A stretch of DNA of 64,000 nucleotides, taken from contig OZ242292.1 in the NCBI GenBank assembly GCA_965207705.1, positions 1,550,001 to 1,614,000 of the forward strand, read 5' to 3'. Of the stretch, positions 25,300 through 33,012 are shown piece by piece. Position 1 is the first letter of the stretch, and the number at the start of each line of letters is the position of its first letter. The notes under the pieces are model-generated. The model was not told the DNA's origin and ran no database searches. It saw nothing but the letters and a program-made list of their open reading frames with translations. This DNA is from JAAOII01 sp965207705. Lineage in GTDB: Bacteria > Pseudomonadota > Gammaproteobacteria > CBDBNL01 > JAAOII01. The position numbers and the translations under genes are program-made.

Positions 25300-26058
25300 C
25301 TATTGTTCAACTATTATGTCGGTTCCTGGTGGAGGGACAAGATTAAATTGCGAGCGTGTATTGCGCCAATTCTTTTTAATATTATCAAACTTCATCACAA
25401 TTTTTTGGTTAAGTTCGGTATCCCAGTTAATCTCACGCGGTATATTGTTTCTAAAATAAACTGATATTCCTTGCGAGTATTGAGCGTCACTTAAAAAGAA
25501 TATAGGAGCATTTGTATCTGGCTGGCTTATATCCATAGCATCTAAAACAGCTTTATTTCCTCCAAGGAAAAAGAAAGGTGGCAGGTTATTTTTATCAAGC
25601 GGACGGATAATTAACTGCCTAAGTTCTTCATCATAAATCAAGATATTGGTGCTATTGCTTATTATGGTCTGAGCAAAAGGTGGGTCAACTTCCCATCTTA
25701 ATAGCAAAGGGCGAGTCATCCTAAACTTTCCGCTTAGGATGCGTAAAGTGTTACCATTGGAATCATATTCATGCTGGGTAAAATCACCGCGCAGGGATTT
25801 TATTGAAGATAAAATATCTTCAAGATTATTCCTTGCCTGATTATCCGCCGCGAGCGCCAAGGGGGGAATAACAAGGAGGGGAATAACAAGGGGGGGAATA
25901 ACCAGGGGGGTAATAAAGAGAGAGAAAATAACGAGCGAGGAAAGAACGGAGAAAACAAAACCGAAAACCACTAACAGGGTTTCAGTCGCTTTATGAATAG
26001 CGCATTTGGCTCGTTGCGTTCCCTCCGCCCATAAGGAGGCGAGTTGACTATCCAGCAT
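25300..26058 (-). CDS. lolA: Outer-membrane lipoprotein carrier protein LolA with repeat-expanded signal region
   Basis: The 252-residue product has the LolA core: LEDILSSIKSLRGDFTQ, GNTLRILSGKFRMTRPLLLRWEVDPPF, and IIRPLDKNNLPPFFFLGG. LolA carries lipoproteins across the periplasm from LolCDE to LolB. The N-terminus is odd: about 40 residues precede a hydrophobic stretch made of repeated P-L-V-I-P units (about residues 47-67) ending in ALA before ADNQARNN. The repeats come from a 15-bp array, so the membrane-spanning core of the signal peptide is itself a tandem repeat. The start overlaps ispA by 11 bp, making lolA the last gene of yggX-xseB-ispA-lolA. Confidence 0.88.
   Translation of the reverse strand: MLDSQLASLWAEGTQRAKCAIHKATETLLVVFGFVFSVLSSLVIFSLFITPLVIPPLVIPLLVIPPLALAADNQARNNLEDILSSIKSLRGDFTQHEYDSNGNTLRILSGKFRMTRPLLLRWEVDPPFAQTIISNSTNILIYDEELRQLIIRPLDKNNLPPFFFLGGNKAVLDAMDISQPDTNAPIFFLSDAQYSQGISVYFRNNIPREINWDTELNQKIVMKFDNIKKNWRNTRSQFNLVPPPGTDIIVEQ
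25859..25918. repeat. 15-bp tandem repeat encoding the LolA signal core
   Basis: Four units near AAGGGGGGAATAACA on the plus strand, coding P-L-V-I-P-type pentapeptides on the minus strand. The core matches arrays in and after tkt. Confidence 0.9.
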
Positions 26059-26929
26059 CCTCAGGCATTTCTATCATCAACATAAATAACTGACGCAAGA
26101 AGTTTGCATCATTCGACAAATCGGCTATATCGTTAAGTGCTTGCTCCCTTAGGTCATTTATTCGTTGCCGTGATTTTTCTATCCCAGCTATTGCTGGATA
26201 TGTGGACTTATGCACACCTGTGGAAGATTCGCCTTCTTCATCCATATCCATTAGGTCATCCTTTATCTGAAACCCCAAGCCAATCTTTTCGCCAGCAGAT
26301 GTTATCTTAGTAATAAAGTCATCTGTCGCCTTGCCACTGCTCAACGCTCCAAGTTGCAATGAAGTTTTTATTAGAGCGCCACACTTTAACTGATGCATGT
26401 TTTCTGTTTCTTGCAGGGTAAGTTGCTCCTTCTCTCCCCTTAAATCAATCACTTGTCCGCAGACAATATCACAAGATGCTTTAATCAGCGCTTGAGACAT
26501 TATTTCTTTTACTTCAGCAGAGTATAGAGTAGAGCTATTAATGCTGTCAAAAGCGATTACCTGCATAATATCGCCAGCCAAGATAGCATTTGCTTCACCG
26601 AATTTACTATGACAGCTTTGCATTCCCCGTCTGGTATCATGATTGTCCATAGCAGGCAAGTCATCATGGATAAGAGAATAGCAATGCACTAATTCAATAG
26701 CAGCTGCCGCATGAGCTATCTGATTAAAATCTACTCCCTGAGAACGGGCGGCTCCATAAACTAACAGAGGGCGCAGCCGCTTGCCGCCACTTGTTATGGT
26801 GCTATAAATAACTGCGTCTATAATTTCACTGCTATCAGGATAGCGTGACTTATAGGGCGTTAGTAACCCTTCAAGAAACTTATTAAAGTTGTTGCAAAAA
26901 TCTTTCTTCTCTGTATTAAAGTCAAGCAT
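26048..26929 (-). CDS. ispA: Polyprenyl (farnesyl) diphosphate synthase
   Basis: The 293-residue product condenses isopentenyl diphosphate with allylic diphosphates. Diagnostic blocks are SGGKRLRPLLVYGAA, the first aspartate-rich motif in SLIHDDLPAMDNHDTRRG, and the second in LGFQIKDDLMDMDEE. The spacing and the short-chain type first motif (DDLPAMD) match IspA-like farnesyl or geranylgeranyl diphosphate synthases; exact chain length cannot be read by eye. It follows xseB, the common xseB-ispA order, but dxs, which often comes next, is replaced by lolA, whose start overlaps by 11 bp. The product feeds undecaprenyl and quinone synthesis. Confidence 0.93.
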   Translation of the reverse strand: MLDFNTEKKDFCNNFNKFLEGLLTPYKSRYPDSSEIIDAVIYSTITSGGKRLRPLLVYGAARSQGVDFNQIAHAAAAIELVHCYSLIHDDLPAMDNHDTRRGMQSCHSKFGEANAILAGDIMQVIAFDSINSSTLYSAEVKEIMSQALIKASCDIVCGQVIDLRGEKEQLTLQETENMHQLKCGALIKTSLQLGALSSGKATDDFITKITSAGEKIGLGFQIKDDLMDMDEEGESSTGVHKSTYPAIAGIEKSRQRINDLREQALNDIADLSNDANFLRQLFMLMIEMPEDAG

Positions 26930-26966
26930 TATTCCGATGCAATGTTAATTGCTATTGTTTGATGTT

Positions 26967-27269
26967 TTAAGAATTATTGTTTGTAGAATCATCAGCAGTA
27001 GTATCTGCTGCAGTGATTTCCTCAATTTTCTGGTTTGCTGTTTGCAGCAGATTCTGGCATTTTTTTATTAATGTAAGCGCATTTTCATACTTCTTAATGC
27101 TTTCGTCAAGCGGCAACTTACCTTCTTCAATTGCTTCTACAATACTCTTTATTTCCACCATAGCTTTTTCAAAATTAAAGTCATCTTGGCTTGTTCCTTT
27201 TGTGTTATTATCGCTATTAGTATCGCCCTGTTTAAAAATGCTACTGTCGTTGTGTTCTTCCTCGTTCAT
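26967..27269 (-). CDS. xseB: Exodeoxyribonuclease VII small subunit
   Basis: The 100-residue product carries the XseB helical hairpin FNFEKAMVEIKSIVEAIEEG-KLPLDESIKKYENALTLIK (about 30-70). XseB subunits wrap the XseA catalytic subunit to form ExoVII, which degrades single-stranded DNA in repair. The N-terminal 28 residues and the C-terminal tail are Asn/Asp/Ser/Thr-rich and look disordered, longer than in typical XseB (about 80 residues). It lies between yggX and ispA, all on the minus strand, with about 37 nt to each neighbour. xseA is not in the window. Confidence 0.9.
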   Translation of the reverse strand: MNEEEHNDSSIFKQGDTNSDNNTKGTSQDDFNFEKAMVEIKSIVEAIEEGKLPLDESIKKYENALTLIKKCQNLLQTANQKIEEITAADTTADDSTNNNS

Positions 27270-27306
27270 TACTCTATGTGCTTAGTTCGTGCTTAGTTAT
27301 TCAAGT

Positions 27307-27585
27307 TTATTTATCTTCTGCTGGGGGGACATAGCCCGCTGGCTTGTCAAAATCTTTGTTATTCAAAAATTTATCCATCTGCTCCGTCAAATAGTCGCGG
27401 TCTTCTTTGTTTACCATACTTAGATGTTTCTCATTGATTAGCATAGTTTGGTGTTTCAACCATTCCACCCATGCCTGATGAGATACATTCTCCAATAGAT
27501 ACTCTCCTTTTTCATTGGGAAAAGGAGCGCTTTCCATAGCGGGTAAGTTCAAATGATATTTTATACAGAATACTTCTTTTGTCAT
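27307..27585 (-). CDS. yggX: Fe(II)-trafficking protein YggX
   Basis: The 92-residue product starts at ATG 27583-27585 (MTKEVFCIKYHLNLP) with the conserved Cys7. The segment ENVSHQAWVEWLKHQTMLIN and the acidic/aromatic helical remainder match YggX, which protects Fe-S clusters and lowers free iron under oxidative stress and is largely confined to beta- and gammaproteobacteria. A longer frame extends upstream, but that part translates the REP-like repeats and is not coding. TATATT lies 6 nt before the ATG, so the mRNA is likely leaderless. It heads the operon yggX-xseB-ispA-lolA. Confidence 0.93.
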   Translation of the reverse strand: MTKEVFCIKYHLNLPAMESAPFPNEKGEYLLENVSHQAWVEWLKHQTMLINEKHLSMVNKEDRDYLTEQMDKFLNNKDFDKPAGYVPPAEDK

Positions 27586-27591
27586 TTGAAT

Positions 27592-27597
27592 AATATA
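27592..27597 (-). promoter_or_regulatory. -10 box of the yggX operon
   Basis: TATATT on the minus strand, 6 nt before the yggX ATG at 27585. Confidence 0.4.
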
Positions 27598-27617
27598 ACA
27601 CAACATAAGGTATCTTG

Positions 27618-27776
27618 TATAAATTCTTGCGACACAATTCTGTATGGTGTTTGACATTACGATACCCATCTGGTATGCTGTATAAATTCTTGCGATGATG
27701 GTCTGTAGGGGCGGAGCTGCGCTCCGCCCGCCAGATGCTTGATACTTGCGATAAACCTTCGGCATGCTCGCGTCGT
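27618..27776 (+). repeat. REP-like intergenic repeat, copy 2 (with extra left-end units)
   Basis: Contains two left-end motifs AAATTCTTGCGA (near 27623 and 27684), GGTCTGTAGG, a perfect hairpin GGGCGGAGC (27709-27717)-TGC-GCTCCGCCC (27721-27729), then AGATGCTTGATACTTGCGA and CATGCTCGCGTCG. Together with copy 3 it fills the 345-bp gap between yggX and the ABM gene; no gene is supported there. Confidence 0.9.
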
Positions 27777-27778
27777 AC

Positions 27779-27892
27779 ATATCTATGGTCTATGACATTA
27801 CGACGCAGGTCTGTAGGGGCGGAGCTGCGCTCCGCCCGCAAGATGCTTGATACTTGCGATAAACCTTCGGAATGCTCGCGTCGCAATATAAT
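27779..27892 (+). repeat. REP-like intergenic repeat, copy 3
   Basis: Tandem to copy 2: ACGACGCAGGTCTGTAGGGG, the same perfect 9-bp stem with TGC loop, CGCAAGATGCTTGATACTTG, and AATGCTCGCGTCGC at the right end. The right half is almost identical to copy 2. Confidence 0.9.
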
Positions 27893-27917
27893 TTATTTGA
27901 TATTCTACTTTTTCAAG

Positions 27918-27923
27918 TAAAAT
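27918..27923 (+). promoter_or_regulatory. -10 box of the ABM-domain gene
   Basis: TAAAAT with 7 nt to the ATG at 27931, immediately after REP copy 3. The leader would be absent. Confidence 0.45.
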
Positions 27924-27930
27924 ACTAATT

Positions 27931-28224
27931 ATGATAAAGGTTATTATTGAAAGAAAAGTTATGCCCGAGTGCATAGAACAATATGAAAAACGAGCATTGC
28001 AAGCCAACCAGGTAGTATTTAACGCCACGGGCTTTATTTCAAGCGAAGCTCTTATAAATACCCGCGACCCCAACCATCGCTATGTTGTAGTCAACTTTGA
28101 TAATATCCATAATTGGAATCAATGGCATAAGTCAGATAAACGCAAGGAAGCAGTGGCAGAAATGATGCAGATGCTGGAAGAGCCGGAAAAAATTTCCGTA
28201 TTAGAATTTCTCATAAGGGTTTGA
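27931..28224 (+). CDS. Antibiotic-biosynthesis-monooxygenase-domain (ABM) protein
   Basis: The 97-residue product is a single ferredoxin-like ABM domain: MIKVIIERKVMPECIEQYEK, ATGFISSEALINTRDPNHRY, and VVVNFDNIHNWNQWHKSDKR. Such small dimeric proteins include quinol monooxygenases, haem-degrading enzymes and many of unknown role, so no substrate is assigned. It is flanked by REP repeats upstream and priA 46 nt downstream in the same direction, and could be co-transcribed with priA. No cofactor-binding residue can be claimed from the sequence alone. Confidence 0.85.
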   Translation: MIKVIIERKVMPECIEQYEKRALQANQVVFNATGFISSEALINTRDPNHRYVVVNFDNIHNWNQWHKSDKRKEAVAEMMQMLEEPEKISVLEFLIRV

Positions 28225-28270
28225 TTTCATCACACAACTTCTGTAATTATTTGCAATTATTTATAGAGGC

Positions 28271-30580
28271 GTGCAGTCAGTAGAAATAGTATTCCCGCTG
28301 CCATTAAATAGAAGCTTTACTTATCTGCTATCGCCAGATGTTACTTACGGCAGTCATCTACTTGGTGCCAGAGTTATAGCTCCATTTGGTCCGCGCACTC
28401 TCTCTGGTTTTATCAGCGGTCCAGGCAAGCCACAAGAAACGCAAGAAGCACAACAAACGCTTAGTAAGAGTAAAAAACAGGATAGAAAAAGAATAACCCT
28501 AAAAGAAATAAAACAATTAGTTGACCAGCCAACTTTATTCCCCCCTAGGCTATACAAGACCCTTTGCTGGGCTGCAGAATACTATTGCGAACCGCTCGGC
28601 CAGGTATTAGATACTGCCATTCCTTCTGCGTTACGCAGCGGCAAAGATGCGGAGCCACTTTTTATTACTAAATGGCATTTAACCGATAAAGGTAAGGATG
28701 TTGACATAGAAAGCATCACAGGCAGCAATCAACGCAAGGTATTACAACTACTGGGAGTTGGACAAAAATTGGAGCAAAACCAAGAACATGGAGAATCTCC
28801 CGCCTCAACTAAAAAGCAAGAACAAGAGAGTAATACTGAAATCAGTAGCAGCGCCCTAAATGCGATGCGCATATCGGCAAGCGTTTTACAGGCGCTAAAA
28901 AAGAAGGAGCTAATCGCAGGAAGGAAAGTCCTCAAACTCCCACCACGCAAGTTTACTGGGATACCTTATGTTCACCCGCAACTAACGGATGAACAACAAC
29001 AAGCAGTTGACAAGGTTACTGCAAGCTTTGGCAAATATAACTGTTTTTTATTGGAGGGAGTAACCAATAGCGGTAAGACAGAAGTATATATTGAAATAAT
29101 CCGCCGCGCTTTAGCCCGTGGCGAGCAGGCATTATATTTAGTGCCTGAAATAGGCCTGTCACCGCAGACCTTACAGCGGCTGGAAAAATCTCTTGCTATT
29201 CCTTTAGGTGTAATCCATTCTTCGCTTAGTCCTGGCGCAAGAATGCAAAATTATTTACTGGTGGCGCGCCACCAAATTAGCGTGCTTATAGGCACTCGTT
29301 CTGCAGCGTTTGCCCCCCTCGCCAAACCTGGATGTATCATTGTGGATGAAGAGCACGACTCATCCTATAAGCAACATAGCGGCTTTCGCTATAACGGCAA
29401 ACACTTTTTAATTAAGCTTGCTTCCGAATATAATATACCCATTGTCTTGGGCAGTGCCACTCCAGCGCTTGAGTCCTTCTACAATGCGCGACAAGGTAAA
29501 TATCAGCATCTTCGTCTCAAACAAAAATTTGCCAGTGCTGGAAAAATCAGTGCCCAATTAATTGAAATGAAAGGGCGTTACCAGCCAAATAATTTGCCGC
29601 ATGAAGCGTTGACCGCTATCAAACAAACTCTGGCAGATAACTCACAGGTTTTGGTGTTCATTAATAGACGCGGCTTCGCCCCGCAGCTACAGTGCTCGGC
29701 TTGTAATTGGATGCAAGTATGTTCTTCTTGCGACCGACCGATGACTTTGCATAAGTATCCGCCACTTTTGGCTTGCCACCTGTGCGAAACCCAAAAACCT
29801 ATACCTCACAAATGTCCAAACTGCGATAGCTTACAAATAACTCCTATAGGGTTGGGCACCCAAAGCATTGAGAGCATACTGGCAAAAGAATTTCCTAAGG
29901 CGCAGATTCTCCGCATAGACAGAGATAGCATGAGCAAAAAGGAGTCCTTTCAAGATTTTTATCGCAAGGTGCAATCAGACGAACCAGCTATTTTAGTGGG
30001 AACTCAGATGCTTGCCAAAGGTCATGATTTTGCTAATGTTGCTCTTGCTATCATAGTCAATTGTGATAGCGGCTTGCTCAGCAATGACTTTCATAATGTT
30101 GAGCAGGTTGCTCAGCTGATTACTCAGGTAATTGGCAGAGTGGGACGGCGTAACAGCGGACGTATTATTATCCCAACCTATTATCCAGAACATCCTGTGC
30201 TGCAAACCCTGATAAGGCGCAGCTATGCGGACTTTGCCAAACTGGAACTTGACAATCGCAACAAATTTGCATTACCTCCTTATCATTTCCTTGCTTACCT
30301 AAGAGCCGAAGCACTTAAGCCCGAAGATGCTCAAGAATTTCTTGGCAAGCTTAAAGATTTAGCATTAGATGAAGCCCGCCAAAACAAGGCGCAATTGTTG
30401 GGACCTATTGAATCAAGCATAGCTAAAAGATTAAATTTTTATCGCTTCGTTGTTTTAATTAAGAGCGAAAGCAGACAAGCATTACATAAAGTGGCGCGCC
30501 TTATGAGCGAGCAGGCGCAACAGCACAACAAATCAAATATCGCTTGGCACTTAGACATTGACCCCATTGACCCACCTTAG
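28271..30580 (+). CDS. priA: Primosomal replication protein N' (helicase PriA)
   Basis: The 769-residue product restarts collapsed replication forks. It begins with GTG at 28271 (MQSVEIVFPLPLNRSFTYLL, the normal PriA N-terminus). The helicase has Walker A LLEGVTNSGKTEVYIE (about 258-273; the usual G-V-T-G-S-G-K-T has Asn in place of the fourth-position Gly), DEEH in IIVDEEHDSSYKQ, and zinc-binding Cys pairs in CSACNWMQVCSSCDRP, CHLC and CPNC (about 475-520). Two Gln/Glu/Ser/Lys-rich linkers (residues about 55-75 and 160-185) make it longer than usual (about 730). The GTG start is preceded by no clear Shine-Dalgarno. Confidence 0.95.
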   Translation: MQSVEIVFPLPLNRSFTYLLSPDVTYGSHLLGARVIAPFGPRTLSGFISGPGKPQETQEAQQTLSKSKKQDRKRITLKEIKQLVDQPTLFPPRLYKTLCWAAEYYCEPLGQVLDTAIPSALRSGKDAEPLFITKWHLTDKGKDVDIESITGSNQRKVLQLLGVGQKLEQNQEHGESPASTKKQEQESNTEISSSALNAMRISASVLQALKKKELIAGRKVLKLPPRKFTGIPYVHPQLTDEQQQAVDKVTASFGKYNCFLLEGVTNSGKTEVYIEIIRRALARGEQALYLVPEIGLSPQTLQRLEKSLAIPLGVIHSSLSPGARMQNYLLVARHQISVLIGTRSAAFAPLAKPGCIIVDEEHDSSYKQHSGFRYNGKHFLIKLASEYNIPIVLGSATPALESFYNARQGKYQHLRLKQKFASAGKISAQLIEMKGRYQPNNLPHEALTAIKQTLADNSQVLVFINRRGFAPQLQCSACNWMQVCSSCDRPMTLHKYPPLLACHLCETQKPIPHKCPNCDSLQITPIGLGTQSIESILAKEFPKAQILRIDRDSMSKKESFQDFYRKVQSDEPAILVGTQMLAKGHDFANVALAIIVNCDSGLLSNDFHNVEQVAQLITQVIGRVGRRNSGRIIIPTYYPEHPVLQTLIRRSYADFAKLELDNRNKFALPPYHFLAYLRAEALKPEDAQEFLGKLKDLALDEARQNKAQLLGPIESSIAKRLNFYRFVVLIKSESRQALHKVARLMSEQAQQHNKSNIAWHLDIDPIDPP

Positions 30581-30585
30581 CTATG

Positions 30586-30755
30586 ATGTATAAATCCTTG
30601 CAATACAATTCTGTATGGTGCATAAATCCTTGCAACGTAGATCTGTATGGCGTTCAAACCTACGACGCAGGTCTGTAGGGGCGGAGCTGCGCTCCGCCCG
30701 CAAAATGTCTAATTCTTGCGACGTACCATCGGCATGCTCGCGACGTACATAATCA
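30586..30755 (+). repeat. REP-like intergenic repeat, copy 4 (with extra left-end units)
   Basis: Left-end motifs TAAATCCTTGCAA occur twice (near 30590 and 30621), followed by CGACGCAGGTCTGTAGGGGC, the perfect 9-bp stem with TGC loop, CGCAAAATGTCTAATTCTTG, and CATCGGCATGCTCGCGACG. It lies directly after priA. Confidence 0.9.
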
Positions 30756-30756
30756 T

Positions 30757-30893
30757 GCTGCATAAATTATTGCGACGCAATTCTGTATGGTGCATAAATT
30801 CTCGCAACGCAGGTCTGTAGGGGCGGAGCCATGCTCCGCCCGCAAGATGTCTAATACTTGCAACACACCATCGGCATGCTCGCGACACCACAC
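30757..30893 (+). repeat. REP-like intergenic repeat, copy 5
   Basis: Tandem to copy 4. Left-end TAAATTATTGCGACG and TAAATTCTCGCAACG, then GGTCTGTAGGGGCGGAGC, loop CAT, GCTCCGCCC, CGCAAGATGTCTAATACTTG and CATGCTCGCGAC. The loop differs (CAT rather than TGC) while the stem is kept. Copies 4 and 5 account for most of the 398-bp gap before accA. Confidence 0.9.
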
Positions 30894-30949
30894 AAAATAA
30901 CCGTTAGGGATTTCTGCATAAAAGCGTGTAATTATTCAACTATATATAG

Positions 30950-30955
30950 TATAAT
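30950..30955 (+). promoter_or_regulatory. -10 box of accA
   Basis: TATAAT, 23 nt before the accA ATG, leaving a leader of about 16 nt without a Shine-Dalgarno motif. Confidence 0.45.
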
Positions 30956-30978
30956 GTTGCTTAGCACAGTAAAAAATT

Positions 30979-31923
30979 ATGGAACATTTAGATTTTGAAA
31001 AACCTATAGTGGAGGTTCAGGAAAAGCTGGACGGCTTGCGGATGGCAAGCAATGATGAAAGCATAACCTCCGAAATCATTAGATTAGAAGAAAGGTTGGA
31101 GTCAGTTACCCAAAAGGTATTCTCCACACTCAGCGACTGGCAGATTGTCCAAATAGCCCGTCACCCATCACGCCCATATTTCACCGATTATCTTGAACAC
31201 GTCTTCAGCGACCACGAAGAACTGCATGGCGACCGCCAGTATTCCGATGACGCTTCACTGGTAGCGGCTTTAGCGCGCCTTGATGGCAAGCCAGTTATGG
31301 TGATAGGGCAACAAAAAGGGCGTGAAGTACCCGAAAAGGTCAAGCGCAATTTTGGCATGCCTAAGCCCGAGGGCTATCGCAAGGCATTACGATTAATGAA
31401 AATGGCAGAAAAGTTCAAGCTTCCCATCATAACTTTTATTGATACTCCCGGCGCCTATCCTGGCATAGGGGCGGAAGAAAGAGGGCAAAGTGAAGCCATA
31501 GCCCGCAATCTTATGGTTATGGCGCGTCTTAAGACCCCAATTATAAGCTTGGTTATAGGCGAAGGTGGTTCGGGAGGAGCCCTTGCCATAGGGGTTTGCG
31601 ATAGATTACTAATGCTGCAGTATTCAATTTACTCGGTAATATCACCTGAGGGCTGCGCTTCCATACTTTGGCGTGATGCCAAATATGCGGATGTCGCCGC
31701 TAAAGCCATGTCTATTACCGCAGATAAACTGAAAAAAATATCTCTGGTAGATCAGGTTATACAAGAACCATCTGGCGGAGCGCATCGTCACCCCGAAGAT
31801 GTTTATACCAAAGTCCGTACTCAATTACTATCTTCGTTAAAAGAACTTAACAGCGTCAGCAATCCTGCCGAACTCGTCCGTCAAAGATATGACAAGTGGA
31901 TGGGCTTCGGTAATTTTGAATAA
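30979..31923 (+). CDS. accA: Acetyl-CoA carboxylase carboxyltransferase subunit alpha
   Basis: The 314-residue product, with AccD, moves the carboxyl group from biotin to acetyl-CoA in the first step of fatty-acid synthesis. It begins HLDFEKPIVEVQEKLDGLR and has ARHPSRPYFTDYLEHVF, TFIDTPGAYPGIGAEERGQS, and GEGGSGGALAIGVCDRLLML (oxyanion Gly-Gly pairs), then SVISPEGCASILW. Length and blocks are standard. Its stop TAA (31921-31923) shares a base with the proposed ATT start of miaA, so the two are tightly coupled. accD and accB/C are not in the window. Confidence 0.97.
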   Translation: MEHLDFEKPIVEVQEKLDGLRMASNDESITSEIIRLEERLESVTQKVFSTLSDWQIVQIARHPSRPYFTDYLEHVFSDHEELHGDRQYSDDASLVAALARLDGKPVMVIGQQKGREVPEKVKRNFGMPKPEGYRKALRLMKMAEKFKLPIITFIDTPGAYPGIGAEERGQSEAIARNLMVMARLKTPIISLVIGEGGSGGALAIGVCDRLLMLQYSIYSVISPEGCASILWRDAKYADVAAKAMSITADKLKKISLVDQVIQEPSGGAHRHPEDVYTKVRTQLLSSLKELNSVSNPAELVRQRYDKWMGFGNFE

Positions 31924-33005
31924 TTTCTGCTAAAACCCTAATAATCATCCTAGGTCCTACCGGGAGTGGTAAAAGTGCTCTCGCTCTGGAACTAGCTAAA
32001 ATGCTGCCAGCTGAGATTATCAGTGCCGATGCAGTTCAAGTGTATAAAGGGCTGAATATCGGCTCAGCCAAACCAGAACCCCACATCCAAGCAAAGGTTA
32101 AACACCATCTGATTGATATAGCCGAACCCAACACTGTTTATTCGGCAGGGCGTTTCGTTGAAGATGCCCACAAGGCAATAGCAGATGTAGTTGCTCGCCA
32201 CAAGGTTCCTTTGGTGGTAGGCGGCACAATGTTTTATGTTAAGGCACTTTTACAGGGACTGAATGACTTACCGCGAGCAGATAAATCCATTCGCGCCAAA
32301 TATATGGCTTTGGCGCAACAAGGAGGAACTGCCGCCTTGCATGCCGTCCTGCTGAAAGTTGACCCAGAGGCAGCGCAAAGAATCGGCAGTGGCGACGAGC
32401 AAAGGTTGTGCCGCGCTCTTGAGCTAAACGAACAGGTAGGTATGCCGCTCTCTTCATTATTTGACAAGTCCAACAAAAAAGGGCTTAAAGAATTATGGGA
32501 GTCCGAACAGGGGGAAGATGGCGGACGTGGCGGGGATGATGGACGTGGCGGACATGGCGGACGTGGAGAACATGGAGGACGTGGTGGACGAATTCTAACT
32601 TTTGCTTTAATGTTTGCTAAACGCGAGCAGCTGCATAAACGACTTGCCGTGAGATTCCGTCAATTTATTGCGAACGGGTTACTTGAAGAAGTTAAAGCAT
32701 TGTCTGCCAGAGGCGATCTTGACTTAACCTATCCAGCTATGCGGGCAGTGGGTTATCGTCAAGTATGGGAGTACTTAGAACAACAAGAATTAAGTAAATC
32801 CCAGGATGGGACTGATGGCAAATCCCAAGATAAACACCAGGACAAACACCAGTATGATGAAATGATAGAGAAGGGGATAATCGCAACTCGCCAACTGGCA
32901 AAAAAACAAATAACCTGGTTGTCATCTTGGGATAATCTGCATATATTGGATGCTTCTTTATCATCCGATAAATTAGCCAAGCAAATAATCAAATCAATAT
33001 TATAA
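31923..33005 (+). CDS. miaA: tRNA dimethylallyltransferase with non-canonical ATT start
   Basis: MiaA adds dimethylallyl to A37 of tRNAs that read UNN codons. The P-loop ILGPTGSGKSALALELAKML must be included, but the first ATG (32001) lies after it. Upstream in frame there is a TGA at 31917-31919, then ATA, ATT, TCT, GCT, AAA, ACC, CTA and the P-loop; no ATG, GTG or TTG occurs. ATT at 31923, overlapping the accA stop as TAATT, is the best start (ATA at 31920 the alternative), giving about 360 residues. The rest has ISADAVQVYKGLNIGSAKP, VVGGTMFYVKALLQG and ATRQLAKKQITWL. A Gly/Arg/His-rich insertion of four 18-bp units lies at about residues 197-222. Confidence 0.85.
   Translation: MSAKTLIIILGPTGSGKSALALELAKMLPAEIISADAVQVYKGLNIGSAKPEPHIQAKVKHHLIDIAEPNTVYSAGRFVEDAHKAIADVVARHKVPLVVGGTMFYVKALLQGLNDLPRADKSIRAKYMALAQQGGTAALHAVLLKVDPEAAQRIGSGDEQRLCRALELNEQVGMPLSSLFDKSNKKGLKELWESEQGEDGGRGGDDGRGGHGGRGEHGGRGGRILTFALMFAKREQLHKRLAVRFRQFIANGLLEEVKALSARGDLDLTYPAMRAVGYRQVWEYLEQQELSKSQDGTDGKSQDKHQDKHQYDEMIEKGIIATRQLAKKQITWLSSWDNLHILDASLSSDKLAKQIIKSIL
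32515..32590. repeat. 18-bp in-frame tandem repeat inside miaA
   Basis: Four units near GGCGGACGTGGCGGGGAT code GGRGGD, DGRGGH, GGRGEH and GGRGGR. The insertion follows the KGLKELWESEQ segment and precedes ILTFALMF. Confidence 0.9.
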
Positions 33006-33012
33006 TAACCTT

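Noticed and set aside
27512..27886. Open frame reading RREHAEGLSQVSSIWRAE-like residues through the REP repeats
   Set aside because: It is translation of non-coding repeat copies; the same frame reappears at other repeat sites and has no start signal or family match. The extended yggX frame is the same artefact.
30581..30891. Short frames on the minus strand between priA and accA
   Set aside because: They cover REP copies 4 and 5 and share the same repeat-derived peptides.
31917..32003. Frameshift in accA-miaA or a truncated MiaA starting at ATG 32001
   Set aside because: The upstream reading frame is open, collinear with the MiaA P-loop and stops just before accA's end, so a non-canonical start explains the data better than a frameshift.
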